DNA of 64,000 bases from Brachybacterium ginsengisoli (GTDB lineage Bacteria > Actinomycetota > Actinomycetes > Actinomycetales > Dermabacteraceae). The position numbers and the translations under genes are program-made. Below are positions 8,585-19,262 of this stretch, piece by piece. Numbering within the stretch: the stretch's first letter is position 1; each line of letters begins with the position of its first letter. The stretch spans positions 1,736,001 to 1,800,000 of the forward strand of contig NZ_CP023564.1 of assembly GCF_002407065.1 (NCBI RefSeq), written 5' to 3'. The notes under the pieces were generated by a model. It saw only the letters and a list, made by a program, of their open reading frames with translations. It was not told where the DNA came from and did not search any database.

Positions 8585-9685
8585 ATGCACGAGCTCACTG
8601 CGCGCCAGGCCCGACGCATCGCCGTGCGGGCCGCGGGTCTGACCGCTCCTCGTCCCACCACGCTCGAGGACGCGATCGCGGGAGTGGGTGCGATCCGACT
8701 GGACCTCACCGCCTACATCTGCCCGAGCCCCGAGCTGGTGCTGTGGTCCCGGATGGGCCGAGCCTTCGATCCCCAGGAGCTCGAGGAATGGCGCACGACG
8801 CGCCGGGTCGTCGAGATCAGGGGATATCTCCAGGCCTCCGGGCGCTTTGCGCTGCACCGCGCAGCGATGGAGGCCTGGCCGGGAGATCCTCCGCCGCCGT
8901 TCGCCCAGCAGCAGGCGAAGTGGGTGGAGGCCAACGCCGCCGCGGCCGAGGAGATCCTGCAGACCCTCCGCTCCGAAGGGCCCCTGCCGCCCAAGGAGCT
9001 CCATGCGCAGTTCCCGGTGCCGCATCGCTCCGGCGGGTGGAACAACGACCGGAGCGTGGTCATGATGCTCGAGCGGCTGGCAGACCGGGGCCAGGTCGCC
9101 GTCTCCCACCGCGAGGGGCGGCTGCGCGTCTGGGACCTCGCCGAGCGGGTCTTCCCCGACGTCGCCGCCGTCCCGCTCCTCGAGGCGGAGCGGCGGCGGA
9201 ACGAAGGCCGGCTCGCCGTGCTGGGCATCGCCCGGGCCGACGGCCCCGACTGCGATCCCGGTTTGGGGCAGGTGGGGGAGGAGGCTGTCATCGACGGGGT
9301 GCGCGGCCGCTGGCGTGTGGATCCCGCCCAGCTCGAGGAGACGACCTTCCGGGGGCGCACCGCCCTGCTCTCGCCCTTCGACCCCTTCACCTTCGACCGG
9401 CATCGGCTCAAGGAGCTGTTCTCCAGCGACTATGCCCTGGAGATGTACACGCCCGCGGCCCGGCGGCGATTCGGCTACTACGCCCTGCCGATCCTCCACG
9501 GCGACCGCATCGTCGGGACCGCGGACCTGGAGGCGGATCATGTCCACGGCGTGCTCGAGGTGCATGCCCTGCGGCAGGAGGGGACCTGGTCTCCGAGCGT
9601 GACCCGCGCCGTGCACGCCGAGATCCGCTCCCTCGCGCGCATGCTCGGGCTCGACGTCGCCGACGGAGCGCTCGAGGAGCGCTGA
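8585..9685 (+). CDS. YcaQ/AlkX-like winged-helix protein with altered catalytic motif
   Basis: A 366-aa winged-helix protein of the YcaQ/AlkX/AlkZ group, DNA glycosylases that unhook interstrand crosslinks. The N-terminal TARQARRIAVRAAGL and the stretch PELVLWSRMGRAFDPQEL match E. coli YcaQ from memory. C-terminal family sequence includes ALLSPFDPFTFDRHRLKELF and GYYALPILHGDRIVG. In YcaQ the catalytic segment reads LLQID (Gln-x-Asp); here it is AIRLD, so the glutamine is Arg38 (codon CGA). The protein may therefore have lost or changed glycosylase activity. The ATG at 8585 has AAGGGAG about 12 bases upstream. It stands alone between a hairpin and a convergent lipoprotein gene. Confidence 0.85.
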   Translation: MHELTARQARRIAVRAAGLTAPRPTTLEDAIAGVGAIRLDLTAYICPSPELVLWSRMGRAFDPQELEEWRTTRRVVEIRGYLQASGRFALHRAAMEAWPGDPPPPFAQQQAKWVEANAAAAEEILQTLRSEGPLPPKELHAQFPVPHRSGGWNNDRSVVMMLERLADRGQVAVSHREGRLRVWDLAERVFPDVAAVPLLEAERRRNEGRLAVLGIARADGPDCDPGLGQVGEEAVIDGVRGRWRVDPAQLEETTFRGRTALLSPFDPFTFDRHRLKELFSSDYALEMYTPAARRRFGYYALPILHGDRIVGTADLEADHVHGVLEVHALRQEGTWSPSVTRAVHAEIRSLARMLGLDVADGALEER

Positions 9686-9721
9686 GCACCGGCGAGCCCT
9701 CCGCCAGCGCGGCGGGACAGC

Positions 9722-10405
9722 TCAGTCGGTGCCGGCGAAGGTCGCTGTGGTCAGCACGACCTCCTCGGGCGCCTGCTGGTCGATCGAGCGCCGCACCGTC
9801 CAAGCATCGCCCTCGATCGAGAAGGTGTTGCTGATGTCCTCATCGGTCAGCAGCTCCGAGCCGTCCGAGCAGGCGTACCAGCTGAAGTAGTCCTCGAAGT
9901 GCTCGGCGTGGTCGTGGGACACAGGATTACAGGTGACGTCGTCCGGCAGCGTGACCTGGATCGGCAGGGCGTCCTCGTTCGCCGGAAGGTCGGTGGCCGC
10001 GGCCTGCTCCGAGGTGAAGCTGATCCCGGAGCGGTCCGGGAGGCTGGTGATGCAGCGGGCGAGCCCGTCCTCCTCGACCTGGCATGCCAGGGCGCTCGCA
10101 GCGTTGGGGCCGCAGGTGAAGAACCCCTCTTGGTCCGAGTAGGGCGCCGGAGAGGGCTCGATCATGGCGCAGAGGTCGTCGATCTCCTGCACCTCCCACG
10201 AGTCGTCGATCCAGACGTGCTCGACGCCGGTGACCGGGGAGGGAGCCTCCTCCGAGGTGGTCTCCTCGGTGGTCGGGTCCTCGGTGGTCCTCTCCGTCGT
10301 CGTGCCGTCCCCGGCCGCCGGCTCGTCGGAGCCGGCGCAGGCGGCGAGGCCGAGGACCAGCACGGGGGCGGCCAGTGCGGCGAGCAGGCATCGGACCGTT
10401 CTCAT
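9722..10405 (-). CDS. Putative lipoprotein with Thr/Glu-rich linker
   Basis: A 227-aa exported lipoprotein of unknown function. The signal peptide (MRTVRCLLAALAAPVLVLGL) ends in lipobox LAAC, Cys near residue 23. A low-complexity Thr/Glu/Ser linker (TTTERTTEDPTTEE type) runs over residues 33-55. The remaining globular part carries about six Cys (DDLCAMI, FFTCGPN, ALACQVE, ARCITS, VTCNPV, WYACSD), which could form disulfides outside the cell. I recognise no named domain. The start at 10405 was chosen because GGGGGAA lies 5 bases before it; an alternative ATG at 10423 adds six residues. The upstream thiC gene on the same strand ends at 10541. Confidence 0.8.
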   Translation of the reverse strand: MRTVRCLLAALAAPVLVLGLAACAGSDEPAAGDGTTTERTTEDPTTEETTSEEAPSPVTGVEHVWIDDSWEVQEIDDLCAMIEPSPAPYSDQEGFFTCGPNAASALACQVEEDGLARCITSLPDRSGISFTSEQAAATDLPANEDALPIQVTLPDDVTCNPVSHDHAEHFEDYFSWYACSDGSELLTDEDISNTFSIEGDAWTVRRSIDQQAPEEVVLTTATFAGTD

Positions 10406-10540
10406 GGTGTTCCCCCGTGGCATCACGACGATGGACTCCCCGCCGCTGCGATCGCCCGACCTCGGGCGGTCGCCCCCTGCGGCGGCGAGGAGACCAGTCG
10501 ACCCCATCGGGACTGCGGTCGCAAGTTCCCGATCCGCTCC

Positions 10541-12403
<1,863 letters not shown>

Positions 12404-12510
12404 CGCCGACCCTAACATCCGTCGCGGAGGGCTCGATCCGGCGTCCGTCATCGTCCGGCGGCGCCCGCAATTCCCTGGCCCCTGCCGCCCGGGCGGGGCA
12501 CCATCACGGC

Positions 12511-13272
12511 ATGGACTCCCCGGATGCACCTCCTCCCGTCGGCAGCGGATCGGCGCTGACCTACAACTCCCCGCTCTCCGCTGAACGCGCCGAGCGACTC
12601 GTCGACCGGCTCGCACGGGCCGCGCCGAGCGATGTGCTCGACGTGGGCTGCAGCTGGGCGGAGCTGCTGCTCGACCTGCTCGACGCCGTTCCCTCCGCCC
12701 AGGGCCTCGGGATCGACGAGCACGGCCCGGACATCGAGCGCGGCCGGGAGTCGGCTCGACGGCGCGGCCTCGAGGATCGGGTGCAGCTGGAGGCACGACC
12801 GGCGGACGAGACCCTTCCGCAGGCCGATCTGGTCGTGAACATCGGGGCGTTCCAGGCCTTCGGCGATGTGCCCACGGCGCTGAGCCGTCTGCGCGAGCTG
12901 GTGCGGCCACAGGGCCGCGTGCTGCTGGGCTGCGAGTACTGGGAGCACACGCCGAGCGACGTCGAGCTCGCCGCGCTGTGGGAGGGGACGACGGCGCAGG
13001 AGAGCCTCCTGCTGCCGGACCTCGTGGACGCGGCGATCGCCGCGGGGTTCCGCCCGCTGTCCACGCAGACGGTCACCCGCCAGGAGTGGGAGGACTACGA
13101 GTCCGGGCACATGGCGCCGCTCGAGCAGGGGCTGGCCGCGAACCCGGAGCATCCGCGGGCAGGCGCAGTGCGGGAGCAGCTCGACCAGCAGCGGACGATC
13201 TGGCTGCGAGGGCACCGCGACCTGCTGGGATTCGCCTATCTCGTGCTGGTCCCCACCGACGTCCCGGCCTGA
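12511..13272 (+). CDS. Class I SAM-dependent methyltransferase
   Basis: A 253-aa cytoplasmic methyltransferase. SAM-binding motif I is VLDVGCSWAELLLDLLDA near residues 43-60 and the acidic end of strand 2 is GLGIDEHG near 70. Post-motif segments are DLVVNIGAFQAFGDV near 108 and GRVLLGCEYWEHTPSDVE near 135. The C-terminal half (VTRQEWEDYESGHM) resembles the lid region of small-molecule methyltransferases. The substrate is unknown. No Shine-Dalgarno is visible; a CACCAT hexamer ends six bases before the ATG, so a leaderless transcript is possible. Divergent from the thiC riboswitch and convergent with the DUF1846 gene, 15 bases apart at the stops. Confidence 0.85.
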   Translation: MDSPDAPPPVGSGSALTYNSPLSAERAERLVDRLARAAPSDVLDVGCSWAELLLDLLDAVPSAQGLGIDEHGPDIERGRESARRRGLEDRVQLEARPADETLPQADLVVNIGAFQAFGDVPTALSRLRELVRPQGRVLLGCEYWEHTPSDVELAALWEGTTAQESLLLPDLVDAAIAAGFRPLSTQTVTRQEWEDYESGHMAPLEQGLAANPEHPRAGAVREQLDQQRTIWLRGHRDLLGFAYLVLVPTDVPA

Positions 13273-13287
13273 GCCCTGGGGTGCGGA

Positions 13288-14838
13288 TCAGCGCTTGTGG
13301 TAGAGCGCCTTGTGCAGGAACCGCGGCTCCGAGGTGACCGAGATCCCGAGGTTGCGGAAGATGTCCTCGTCCACGGTGCCCAGGATCGTGGTGGTGTGCA
13401 CGTCGCAGCCGGCGAGGCTGCGCAGCTGCTCCACGGCCCGCCGGGCGCCCTCGTCGGTCGAGGCGGAGACCGACAGCGCGATCAGCACCTCGTCGGTGTG
13501 CAGGCGCGGATTGCGGCTGCCAAGGTGCTCCGTCTTCAGCGACTGGATCGGCTCGATCGAGGAGGGGGAGAGCAGCTGCACCGAGTCGTCGAGACCGGCC
13601 AGATGCTTCAGAGCGTTCAGCAGCATCGCCGCGGAGCAGCCCAGCAGCGGTGAGGTCTTCCCGGTGATCAGGGTCCCGTCCGCCAGCTGGATCGCGGCGC
13701 CGGGCTCGCCGGTGCGGGCCTCGACGGCGAGGGCGGGATCGACCACGGCCCGGTCCTGGGGCACACAGCCCGCCTTGGACATGACCATCCCGATCCGTTG
13801 GGAGACGACGTCGTCCTCGTCGTTGATCCGCTCGTGCATGAGCGCCTTGTAGTAGCGGCGGATGATCTCCTGCCGCGAGGCCTCGCGGCACACCTCGTCC
13901 GCGACGATGCAGTCCCCGGCGAGGTTCACACCCATGTCGGTGGGGGAGGCGTACGGCGAGCTGCCGGTGAGCTTCTCGAGCAGCGTGCGCAGCAGCGGGA
14001 AGACCTCCACGTCCCGGTTGTAGCTGGTGACCTGCTTCCCATAGGCGGCGAGGTGGAAGGGGTCGATGAGGTTCACATCATCCAGGTCCGCGGTGGCGGA
14101 CTCGTAGGCGAGGTTCACCGGATGCTCCAGCGGCAGGTTCCAGATCGGGAAGGTCTCGAACTTCGCGTAGCCCGCGCCGATGCCCCGCTGATGGTCGTGG
14201 TAGATCTGCGAGAGGCAGGTGGCGAGCTTGCCGGAGCCCGGCCCCGGGGCGGTCACCACGATGAGGTCGCGCGTGGTCTCGGTGTACTCGTTGGCGCCGA
14301 AGCCCTGCTCGGACACGATCCGGGCGGTGTCCTGGGGGTAGCCGGGGATCACGGTGTGGCGCGCGACCTTCAGGCCCAGCCGTTCGAGGCGGTCGATGAA
14401 GGCACGGGCGACGTGGTTGGAGTCCTCCAGCTGGGTGACCACCACGTTCTCCACGAGGAAGCCGTGCTCGCGGAACACGTCGATGAGCCGGAGAACATCG
14501 TCCTCGTAGGGGATCCCGAGGTCGGCGCGGACCTTCTGCCGCTCGAGGTCCTTCGCGTTCAGGCACACCAGGATCTCGAGCTCGTCCTTGAGCCGGTGCA
14601 GCATCGCGATCTTGTTGTCCGGGGTGAAGCCGGGCAGCACGCGGGAGGCGTGGTGGTCGTCGAAGAGCTTCCCGCCCATCTCGAGGTACAGCTTGCCGCC
14701 GATCTCCTCGCGGCGACGCTGGATGTGGCGCGACTGGAGCTCGATGTACTTCTCGCGGTCGAAGCCGACCCTGCTCCCGGGGTCCTCCGGGGAGGGCGAG
14801 GTGGGCGAAGCGGGGGAGCGGGTATCCGAATCGGTCAC
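13288..14838 (-). CDS. DUF1846 family protein
   Basis: A 516-aa cytoplasmic protein of the conserved DUF1846 family, whose biochemical role is not established. Family-typical stretches are [19 protein letters not shown] near residue 26, [22 protein letters not shown] near 50, [20 protein letters not shown] near 195 (a Gly-rich, P-loop-like turn GPGSGK), [20 protein letters not shown] near 305 and [14 protein letters not shown] near 445. The GTG at 14838 is used: TAGCGT ends exactly six bases before it, which fits a leaderless mRNA, and no ribosome site is present. It is divergent from the thu-like sugar operon and shares the 393-bp regulatory gap with it. Confidence 0.85.
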   Translation of the reverse strand: MTDSDTRSPASPTSPSPEDPGSRVGFDREKYIELQSRHIQRRREEIGGKLYLEMGGKLFDDHHASRVLPGFTPDNKIAMLHRLKDELEILVCLNAKDLERQKVRADLGIPYEDDVLRLIDVFREHGFLVENVVVTQLEDSNHVARAFIDRLERLGLKVARHTVIPGYPQDTARIVSEQGFGANEYTETTRDLIVVTAPGPGSGKLATCLSQIYHDHQRGIGAGYAKFETFPIWNLPLEHPVNLAYESATADLDDVNLIDPFHLAAYGKQVTSYNRDVEVFPLLRTLLEKLTGSSPYASPTDMGVNLAGDCIVADEVCREASRQEIIRRYYKALMHERINDEDDVVSQRIGMVMSKAGCVPQDRAVVDPALAVEARTGEPGAAIQLADGTLITGKTSPLLGCSAAMLLNALKHLAGLDDSVQLLSPSSIEPIQSLKTEHLGSRNPRLHTDEVLIALSVSASTDEGARRAVEQLRSLAGCDVHTTTILGTVDEDIFRNLGISVTSEPRFLHKALYHKR

Positions 14839-14952
14839 CCCGGCACGCTAGCACCGACCATCGCTCGGGACCGTCTGGGAGGTCCCCGCCGTCGCCGACG
14901 GGAGGAGCGCCTCCAAGGACCTGCCGGTGGCGAGGACCGGAGAGCGCGTGGT

Positions 14953-14966
14953 GATACGAATCGATC
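14953..14966 (+). promoter_or_regulatory. Distal copy of LacI-type operator motif
   Basis: GATACGAATCGATC, identical over 14 bases to the site at 15187-15200, 234 bp away. Only the right half keeps the palindrome. Paired sites at such spacing could support DNA looping by a dimer-of-dimers or independent binding; that is inference. Confidence 0.5.
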
Positions 14967-15183
14967 GTGAGCGGGCGTCTCCGCTTGTCGCGGCGTGTCC
15001 GGTCAGCGGCGACGCCGGCGATGAGGGGGTGCGGGCCTCGTCCGTGAGCCCGCCGGGATCCCGTCTGGCCCTTGTGCTGTGCCTGATCGTCGGTCATGAT
15101 GGCTCTCGCACGAGGGATCGCCGACGGCGGCGGCCCGGGAAGTGCCCCCACCTGCAGGCCCCTGCAGGATGCCCGACATCGAT

Positions 15184-15199
15184 ATCGATACGAATCGAT
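15184..15199 (+). promoter_or_regulatory. Candidate main LacI-type operator of the sugar operon
   Basis: ATCGATACGAATCGAT is a 16-bp palindrome with a single mismatched pair and a central CG, the hallmark of LacI-family operators. It lies 32 bases upstream of the first gene of the operon, where a repressor would block transcription. The LacI encoded at 20414, the last gene of the operon, is the likely binder. Confidence 0.65.
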
Positions 15200-15231
15200 C
15201 CGGCGCCGAGAGAGCGATGAGAGAAGAGACG

Positions 15232-16527
15232 ATGATGTCGAATCACCCCAGTTCCAGCAGCCCTGCCAGCCCCGCCGATCCCGCCGTGAACGGTGCGCTC
15301 CGTCCCAGCCGCCGAGCGCTCGGCGCGTTCGTCGCCGTGCCGGGACTGCTCTCCCTCGCGGCCTGCGGAGGGTCCGGCGGCGGGTCCGGCTCCGGCGAGC
15401 CGTCGGTCCTGCGGGTGGTGGACTACTACAACACCCCGGCCGACGACGTCGTGATCCAGAAGACCCTCGAGACCGTGGCCTCCGATGCCGGCATGACGAT
15501 CAAGCGGGAGAAGGTCCCCGGCGAGCAGCTCATCCAGAAGGTCCTGCAGATGAGCTCCTCGAAGACCCTCCCGGACCTGCTCATGCTCGACAACCCGGAC
15601 CTCCAGGAGATCGCGAGCTCCGGCGCCCTCGTGCCCCTCGAGGACTTCGGGATCGACACCAGCGGCTTCAAGAAGGAGATCCTCGACGCCGGCACCTTCG
15701 AGGGCAAGGTCTACGGACTGGCCCCCACGGTCAACACCATCGCGCTGTTCTACAACACCGCGATGCTCGCCGACGCCGGCGTGGAACCGCCCACCACCTG
15801 GGACGAGCTCACCTCCGCGGCCAAGGCGCTCACCCATGACGACGTCTACGGCATCGCCTTCTCCGCGATCGCCACCTACGAGGGCACGTGGCAGTTCCTG
15901 CCGTTCATGTGGTCCAACGGCGGGGACGAGACCGACATCTCCACCCCCGAGGTCGCCGGTGCGGCACAGCTCTGGGCGGATCTGGTCTCGGACGGATCGG
16001 CCTCCAAGGGCGTCGTGAACTGGGGACAGGGCGATGTCATCGACCAGTTCAAGGCCGGAAAGGCCGCGATGGCCGTCAACGGCCCGTGGAACATCGTCGG
16101 TCTGCAGGAGGATGCTCCCGATCTCGAGTGGGACGTGGCCATCATCCCGGTGCCCGCCGAGGGCGACGACTCCGTCGCACCGCTGGGCGGGGAGGTCTGG
16201 ACCATCCCGCAGACCGGCGACACCGAGAAGCAGAAGAAGGCGGCGGAGGTGCTGCAGGCGTTCGTCAGCGCAGAGAACCAGCTGACCATGGGCACCGCGC
16301 GCAACACCATCCCGGCCGACACGGAGGCGGCCAAGACCTTCGCCTCCGATCATCCCGAGCTCGCGACCTTCGTCGAGCAGGTCTCCACGGCCCGGTCCCG
16401 CACGGGGAAGCTCGGCACCGAGTGGCCCACCACCGCCAAGGCGATCTACACCGCGTTCCAGCAGGTGCTGGTCGACGGCGCGGATCCCGAGACCGCCTTC
16501 GGCGACGCCGCCGACTCGCTGGGCTGA
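15232..16527 (+). CDS. Sugar ABC transporter substrate-binding lipoprotein
   Basis: A 431-aa cluster-1 extracellular solute-binding protein. The N-terminus has a twin-arginine-like signal (PSRRALGAFVAVPGLLSLAAC) ending in a lipobox with Cys near residue 45, then a Gly/Ser spacer. The mature protein shows family sequence including PDLLMLDNPDLQEIASSGALVPLEDF, VYGLAPTVNTIALFYNTAML, PTTWDELTSAAKAL and AAMAVNGPWNIVGLQED. The ATG at 15232 follows GAGAAGAG; the second ATG at 15235 is equally possible. First gene of a six-gene operon. Order and content resemble Sinorhizobium thuE-F-G-(K)-A-B, which points to trehalose-like or other disaccharides, though the ligand cannot be read from the sequence. 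Confidence 0.93.
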   Translation: MMSNHPSSSSPASPADPAVNGALRPSRRALGAFVAVPGLLSLAACGGSGGGSGSGEPSVLRVVDYYNTPADDVVIQKTLETVASDAGMTIKREKVPGEQLIQKVLQMSSSKTLPDLLMLDNPDLQEIASSGALVPLEDFGIDTSGFKKEILDAGTFEGKVYGLAPTVNTIALFYNTAMLADAGVEPPTTWDELTSAAKALTHDDVYGIAFSAIATYEGTWQFLPFMWSNGGDETDISTPEVAGAAQLWADLVSDGSASKGVVNWGQGDVIDQFKAGKAAMAVNGPWNIVGLQEDAPDLEWDVAIIPVPAEGDDSVAPLGGEVWTIPQTGDTEKQKKAAEVLQAFVSAENQLTMGTARNTIPADTEAAKTFASDHPELATFVEQVSTARSRTGKLGTEWPTTAKAIYTAFQQVLVDGADPETAFGDAADSLG

Positions 16528-16538
16528 GCCGCCGCCCC

Positions 16539-17489
16539 ATGACTGCTCCAGCATCCACACTCACCGAGACGACGGGGCACGACGCCCCGCGACGTCGGCG
16601 CCGGACGTCCGGCTCGGCGCTGGTCCGCTACGGCTTCATCGCCCCGGCGGCCCTCTACCTGGCGCTCTTCTTCGGGTACCCCATCGTGAAGAACCTGGTG
16701 ATGAGCTTCCAGGAGTACACCTCCGCGACCTTCTTCTCCGGAGTCGCCCCGTTCGTGGGCCTGGCGAACTACCGCGCGGTGCTCTCCGACCCGATCTTCC
16801 TCAAGGCCCTGACCAACACCGGCATCTTCACGGTGGTCTCGATCGCGGGGCAGTTCGTGATCGGCATGGTGCTGGCGCTCTTCTTCCGCCGGAGCTTCCC
16901 GCTCTCGGGATTCCTGCGCTCGATGCTCCTGCTTCCCTGGTTGCTGCCGATGGTCGTCTCGGCCGCGATCTGGCGCTGGATCCTCGAGCAGGACAGCGGC
17001 ATCCTCAACCAGTTCCTCTCCGCGGTGGGCCTGATCTCCAGCCCGATCCCGTGGCTCACCAGCTCGGACACGGCGCTGATCGCCGTGGTCATGGTGAACA
17101 TCTGGTTGGGCATCCCCTTCAACGTGGTGCTCCTGTACAGCGGGCTGCAGGCGATCCCGGAGGAGCTCTACGAGGCCGGGGAGATCGACGGCGCCACCGG
17201 CTGGTCCGCCTTCCGGCACATCACGCTGCCGCTGCTGCGACCGGTGGTCTCGGTGGTCCTGCTGCTCGGGGTCATCTACACCATCAAGGTGCTCGACCTG
17301 ATCCTGGGACTGACCGGCGGCGGCCCCGCGAACGCCACTCAGACGATCGCCACGCGCAGCTACGAGATGAGCTTCATCGAGTTCGACTTCGGGCAGGGCG
17401 CCGCGCTCGGCAACGTCCTGATCGTCATCGCGCTGATCTTCTCCGTCGTCTACCTGCGCGCCAACGCCCGCTCCGCGAAGAAGGGATGA
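16539..17489 (+). CDS. Sugar ABC transporter permease (MalF/UgpA type)
   Basis: A 316-aa inner-membrane permease with six predicted helices after a basic cytoplasmic N-terminus (PRRRRRTSG). The first helix begins at YGFIAPAALYLALFFGYP. The EAA loop reads YEAGEIDGATGWSAFRHITLPLL near residues 210-230, with the conserved Gly that contacts the ATPase. It starts 11 bases after the binding-protein stop and ends 4 bases before the next permease, so it is cotranscribed. The operon contains no ATPase. Confidence 0.95.
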   Translation: MTAPASTLTETTGHDAPRRRRRTSGSALVRYGFIAPAALYLALFFGYPIVKNLVMSFQEYTSATFFSGVAPFVGLANYRAVLSDPIFLKALTNTGIFTVVSIAGQFVIGMVLALFFRRSFPLSGFLRSMLLLPWLLPMVVSAAIWRWILEQDSGILNQFLSAVGLISSPIPWLTSSDTALIAVVMVNIWLGIPFNVVLLYSGLQAIPEELYEAGEIDGATGWSAFRHITLPLLRPVVSVVLLLGVIYTIKVLDLILGLTGGGPANATQTIATRSYEMSFIEFDFGQGAALGNVLIVIALIFSVVYLRANARSAKKG

Positions 17490-17493
17490 GGAC

Positions 17494-18369
17494 ATGACCA
17501 CCACCCTCGACGCGCCGCGCACCGCGGCCACCGCACGGCACCGTCCCGCGCTCTCCCGCAACGCACCGCTGCGCCGTGGTCTGCGAACCACCATCGGGAT
17601 CGTGCTCGTGGCGATGATGCTCTTCCCCGTCTACTGGATGGTCAATGCCTCGCTCGCCCCGGGCGGGAACAGCCTCTCGATGCAGCTGCTGCCCCTGCAG
17701 CCCGACGTGAGCGGCTACGCGCGGGCCATCGCCGATCAGGGCCAGAACCTCGTGACCTCCCTGATCGTCGCGCTCGGCGCGGCGGTGCTGTCGCTGGTGA
17801 TCGCGACCCCGTGCGCGTACGCGCTCGCGCAGTTCCCGATCCGGGGGAGCAGCACGCTGCTGTTCGTGGTGCTGATCGCGCAGATGATCCCCGGCATCGT
17901 CATCGCCAACGCGCTGTACACCGCGTACAACTCGCTGGGGATGCTGAACACGATCGGCGGCCTGGTCCTGGCCGACGCCACCGCCGGGATCCCCTTCTCG
18001 ATCCTCATCATCCGCGCGTTCATGGAATCCTTCCCCCGGGAGATCGTGGAGGCCGCGCAGATCGACGGCTGCGGGCATGTCCGCGCCTTCTGGTCGATCG
18101 TGCTCCCGGTGAGCATCAACTCGCTCATCACCGCCGGGATCTTCTCGTTCCTGTTCGCCTGGAGCGACTTCCTCATGGCGCTCACGCTGACCACCGGACA
18201 GAGCATCCGTCCGGTGACACTGGGCCTGTACACCTACATCGGGACCAACGACACCGACTGGAGCTCGGTGATGGCGACCGCCGTCATCGCCTCGCTGCCG
18301 GCCGTGGTCCTGATGATCGCCGCACAGCGATACATCGCCGCCGGCGCCACCGGAGGCGCCGTCAAGTGA
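17494..18369 (+). CDS. Sugar ABC transporter permease (MalG/UgpE type)
   Basis: A 291-aa partner permease. Helices include [23 protein letters not shown] near residue 30 and [17 protein letters not shown] sequence near 125. The EAA loop is [22 protein letters not shown] near 187-208. Forms the transmembrane heterodimer with the preceding gene. An overlapping GTG at 18366 (GTGA with this stop codon) could open an extended form of the next gene. Confidence 0.95.
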   Translation: MTTTLDAPRTAATARHRPALSRNAPLRRGLRTTIGIVLVAMMLFPVYWMVNASLAPGGNSLSMQLLPLQPDVSGYARAIADQGQNLVTSLIVALGAAVLSLVIATPCAYALAQFPIRGSSTLLFVVLIAQMIPGIVIANALYTAYNSLGMLNTIGGLVLADATAGIPFSILIIRAFMESFPREIVEAAQIDGCGHVRAFWSIVLPVSINSLITAGIFSFLFAWSDFLMALTLTTGQSIRPVTLGLYTYIGTNDTDWSSVMATAVIASLPAVVLMIAAQRYIAAGATGGAVK

Positions 18370-18375
18370 CCACCG

Positions 18376-18446
18376 CCGATCACCGCTCCACCCGCGATAC
18401 TCGCTCTACCACCGATCACCGCTCCACCACCGATCCCCACCACACC
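18376..18446 (+). repeat. Four tandem 18-bp repeats before the ThuA gene
   Basis: Units begin at 18376, 18394, 18412 and 18430. Units 1 and 3 are identical over 17 bases (CCGATCACCGCTCCACC); units 2 and 4 are diverged. The 18-bp period equals six codons and keeps the frame of the ThuA gene. If translation began at the GTG at 18366, it would add a DHRST-type repeat of about 32 residues to ThuA. Otherwise it is a repetitive untranslated spacer. Confidence 0.75.
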
Positions 18447-18461
18447 CGGAGAAGGACTCCC

Positions 18462-19262
18462 ATGAGCACCACCCCTGCACCCCTGCGCGTCACCGTCTGG
18501 GGCGAGAACCGCCACGAGCAGCGCGACCAGCGCGTGCGCGACCACTATCCCGAGGGCATGCACGCCGCCATCCGCGACGGCATCGTCGAGAACCTCGGTG
18601 ACCAGGTCACCACCCGCTTCGCCCTGCTCGACGACCCCGAGCACGGACTGTCCGAGGAGGTGCTCGCCGAGACCGACGTCCTGACCTGGTGGGGCCACAT
18701 GGCGCACGGCGAGGTCTCCGACGAGGTCGCCGAGCGCGTCCAGCAGCATGTGCTGGCCGGCATGGGACTGGTGGTCCTGCACTCGGGCCACTGGTCCAAG
18801 CCCTTCACCCGGCTGATGGGCACCACCTGCACCCTGCGCTGGCGCAACGAGGCCGATCGCGAGCTGGTGTGGACGGTCAACCCCTCCCACCCGATCGCCG
18901 AGGGCGTGCCGCACCCGATCATCATCGACGAGCAGGAGATGTACGGCGAGCACTTCGACATCCCCGTGCCCGACGAGCTCGTCTTCGTCTCCTCCTTCAG
19001 CGGCGGCGAGGTGTTCCGCTCCGGCTGCACCTTCCGGCGCGGCAAGGGCAAGATCTTCTACTTCAGCCCCGGTGACCAGGACTACCCCGTCTACCAGCAC
19101 CGCGACGTGCGTCGCGTGATCGCGAACGGCGTGAACTGGGCTCGACCCACGGTCGCCGAGCGCTCGGTGCCCTTCCTGGACCGCTACGAGACGGAATGGT
19201 TCGTCAAGGGCACCGGGGGCCAGGGCCTGGGCGACGCCGAGGCGGCGGGGAAGGGCGCATGA
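18462..19262 (+). CDS. ThuA-domain protein
   Basis: A 266-aa cytoplasmic protein with the class-I-glutamine-amidotransferase-like ThuA fold. Visible stretches are [19 protein letters not shown] at the N-terminus, [17 protein letters not shown] near residue 70, [20 protein letters not shown] near 100, and [16 protein letters not shown] near 190 with a conserved His/Gly region. ThuA works with ThuB, a dehydrogenase-like partner, in catabolism of trehalose and related disaccharides through keto-sugars. The next gene is a ThuB-like oxidoreductase with a 4-bp overlap. The ATG at 18462 has GGAGAAGGA upstream, favouring it over an in-frame GTG at 18366. Confidence 0.88.
   Translation: MSTTPAPLRVTVWGENRHEQRDQRVRDHYPEGMHAAIRDGIVENLGDQVTTRFALLDDPEHGLSEEVLAETDVLTWWGHMAHGEVSDEVAERVQQHVLAGMGLVVLHSGHWSKPFTRLMGTTCTLRWRNEADRELVWTVNPSHPIAEGVPHPIIIDEQEMYGEHFDIPVPDELVFVSSFSGGEVFRSGCTFRRGKGKIFYFSPGDQDYPVYQHRDVRRVIANGVNWARPTVAERSVPFLDRYETEWFVKGTGGQGLGDAEAAGKGA

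Larger units (their letters stand above)
14839..15231. other. 393-bp divergent regulatory region with two operator-like sites
   Basis: It lies between the DUF1846 gene (minus) and the sugar operon (plus). It holds the minus-strand -10 hexamer TAGCGT at 14845-14850, two copies of GATACGAATCGATC (14953-14966 and 15187-15200), and a twin palindrome CCTGCAGG at 15151-15158 and 15161-15168. No protein-coding gene is convincing here. The plus-strand promoter could not be placed with certainty. Confidence 0.6.

Noticed and set aside
7160-9616. Long minus-strand reading frame continuing upstream of the M20 gene
   Set aside because: It runs antisense through the EEP and YcaQ-like genes, shows no domain, and is a typical high-GC shadow.
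13798-14970. Plus-strand frame of 390 codons opposite the DUF1846 gene
   Set aside because: Composition (Val/Gly/Asp/His repeats) is that of a shadow frame; the minus-strand DUF1846 protein is clearly real.
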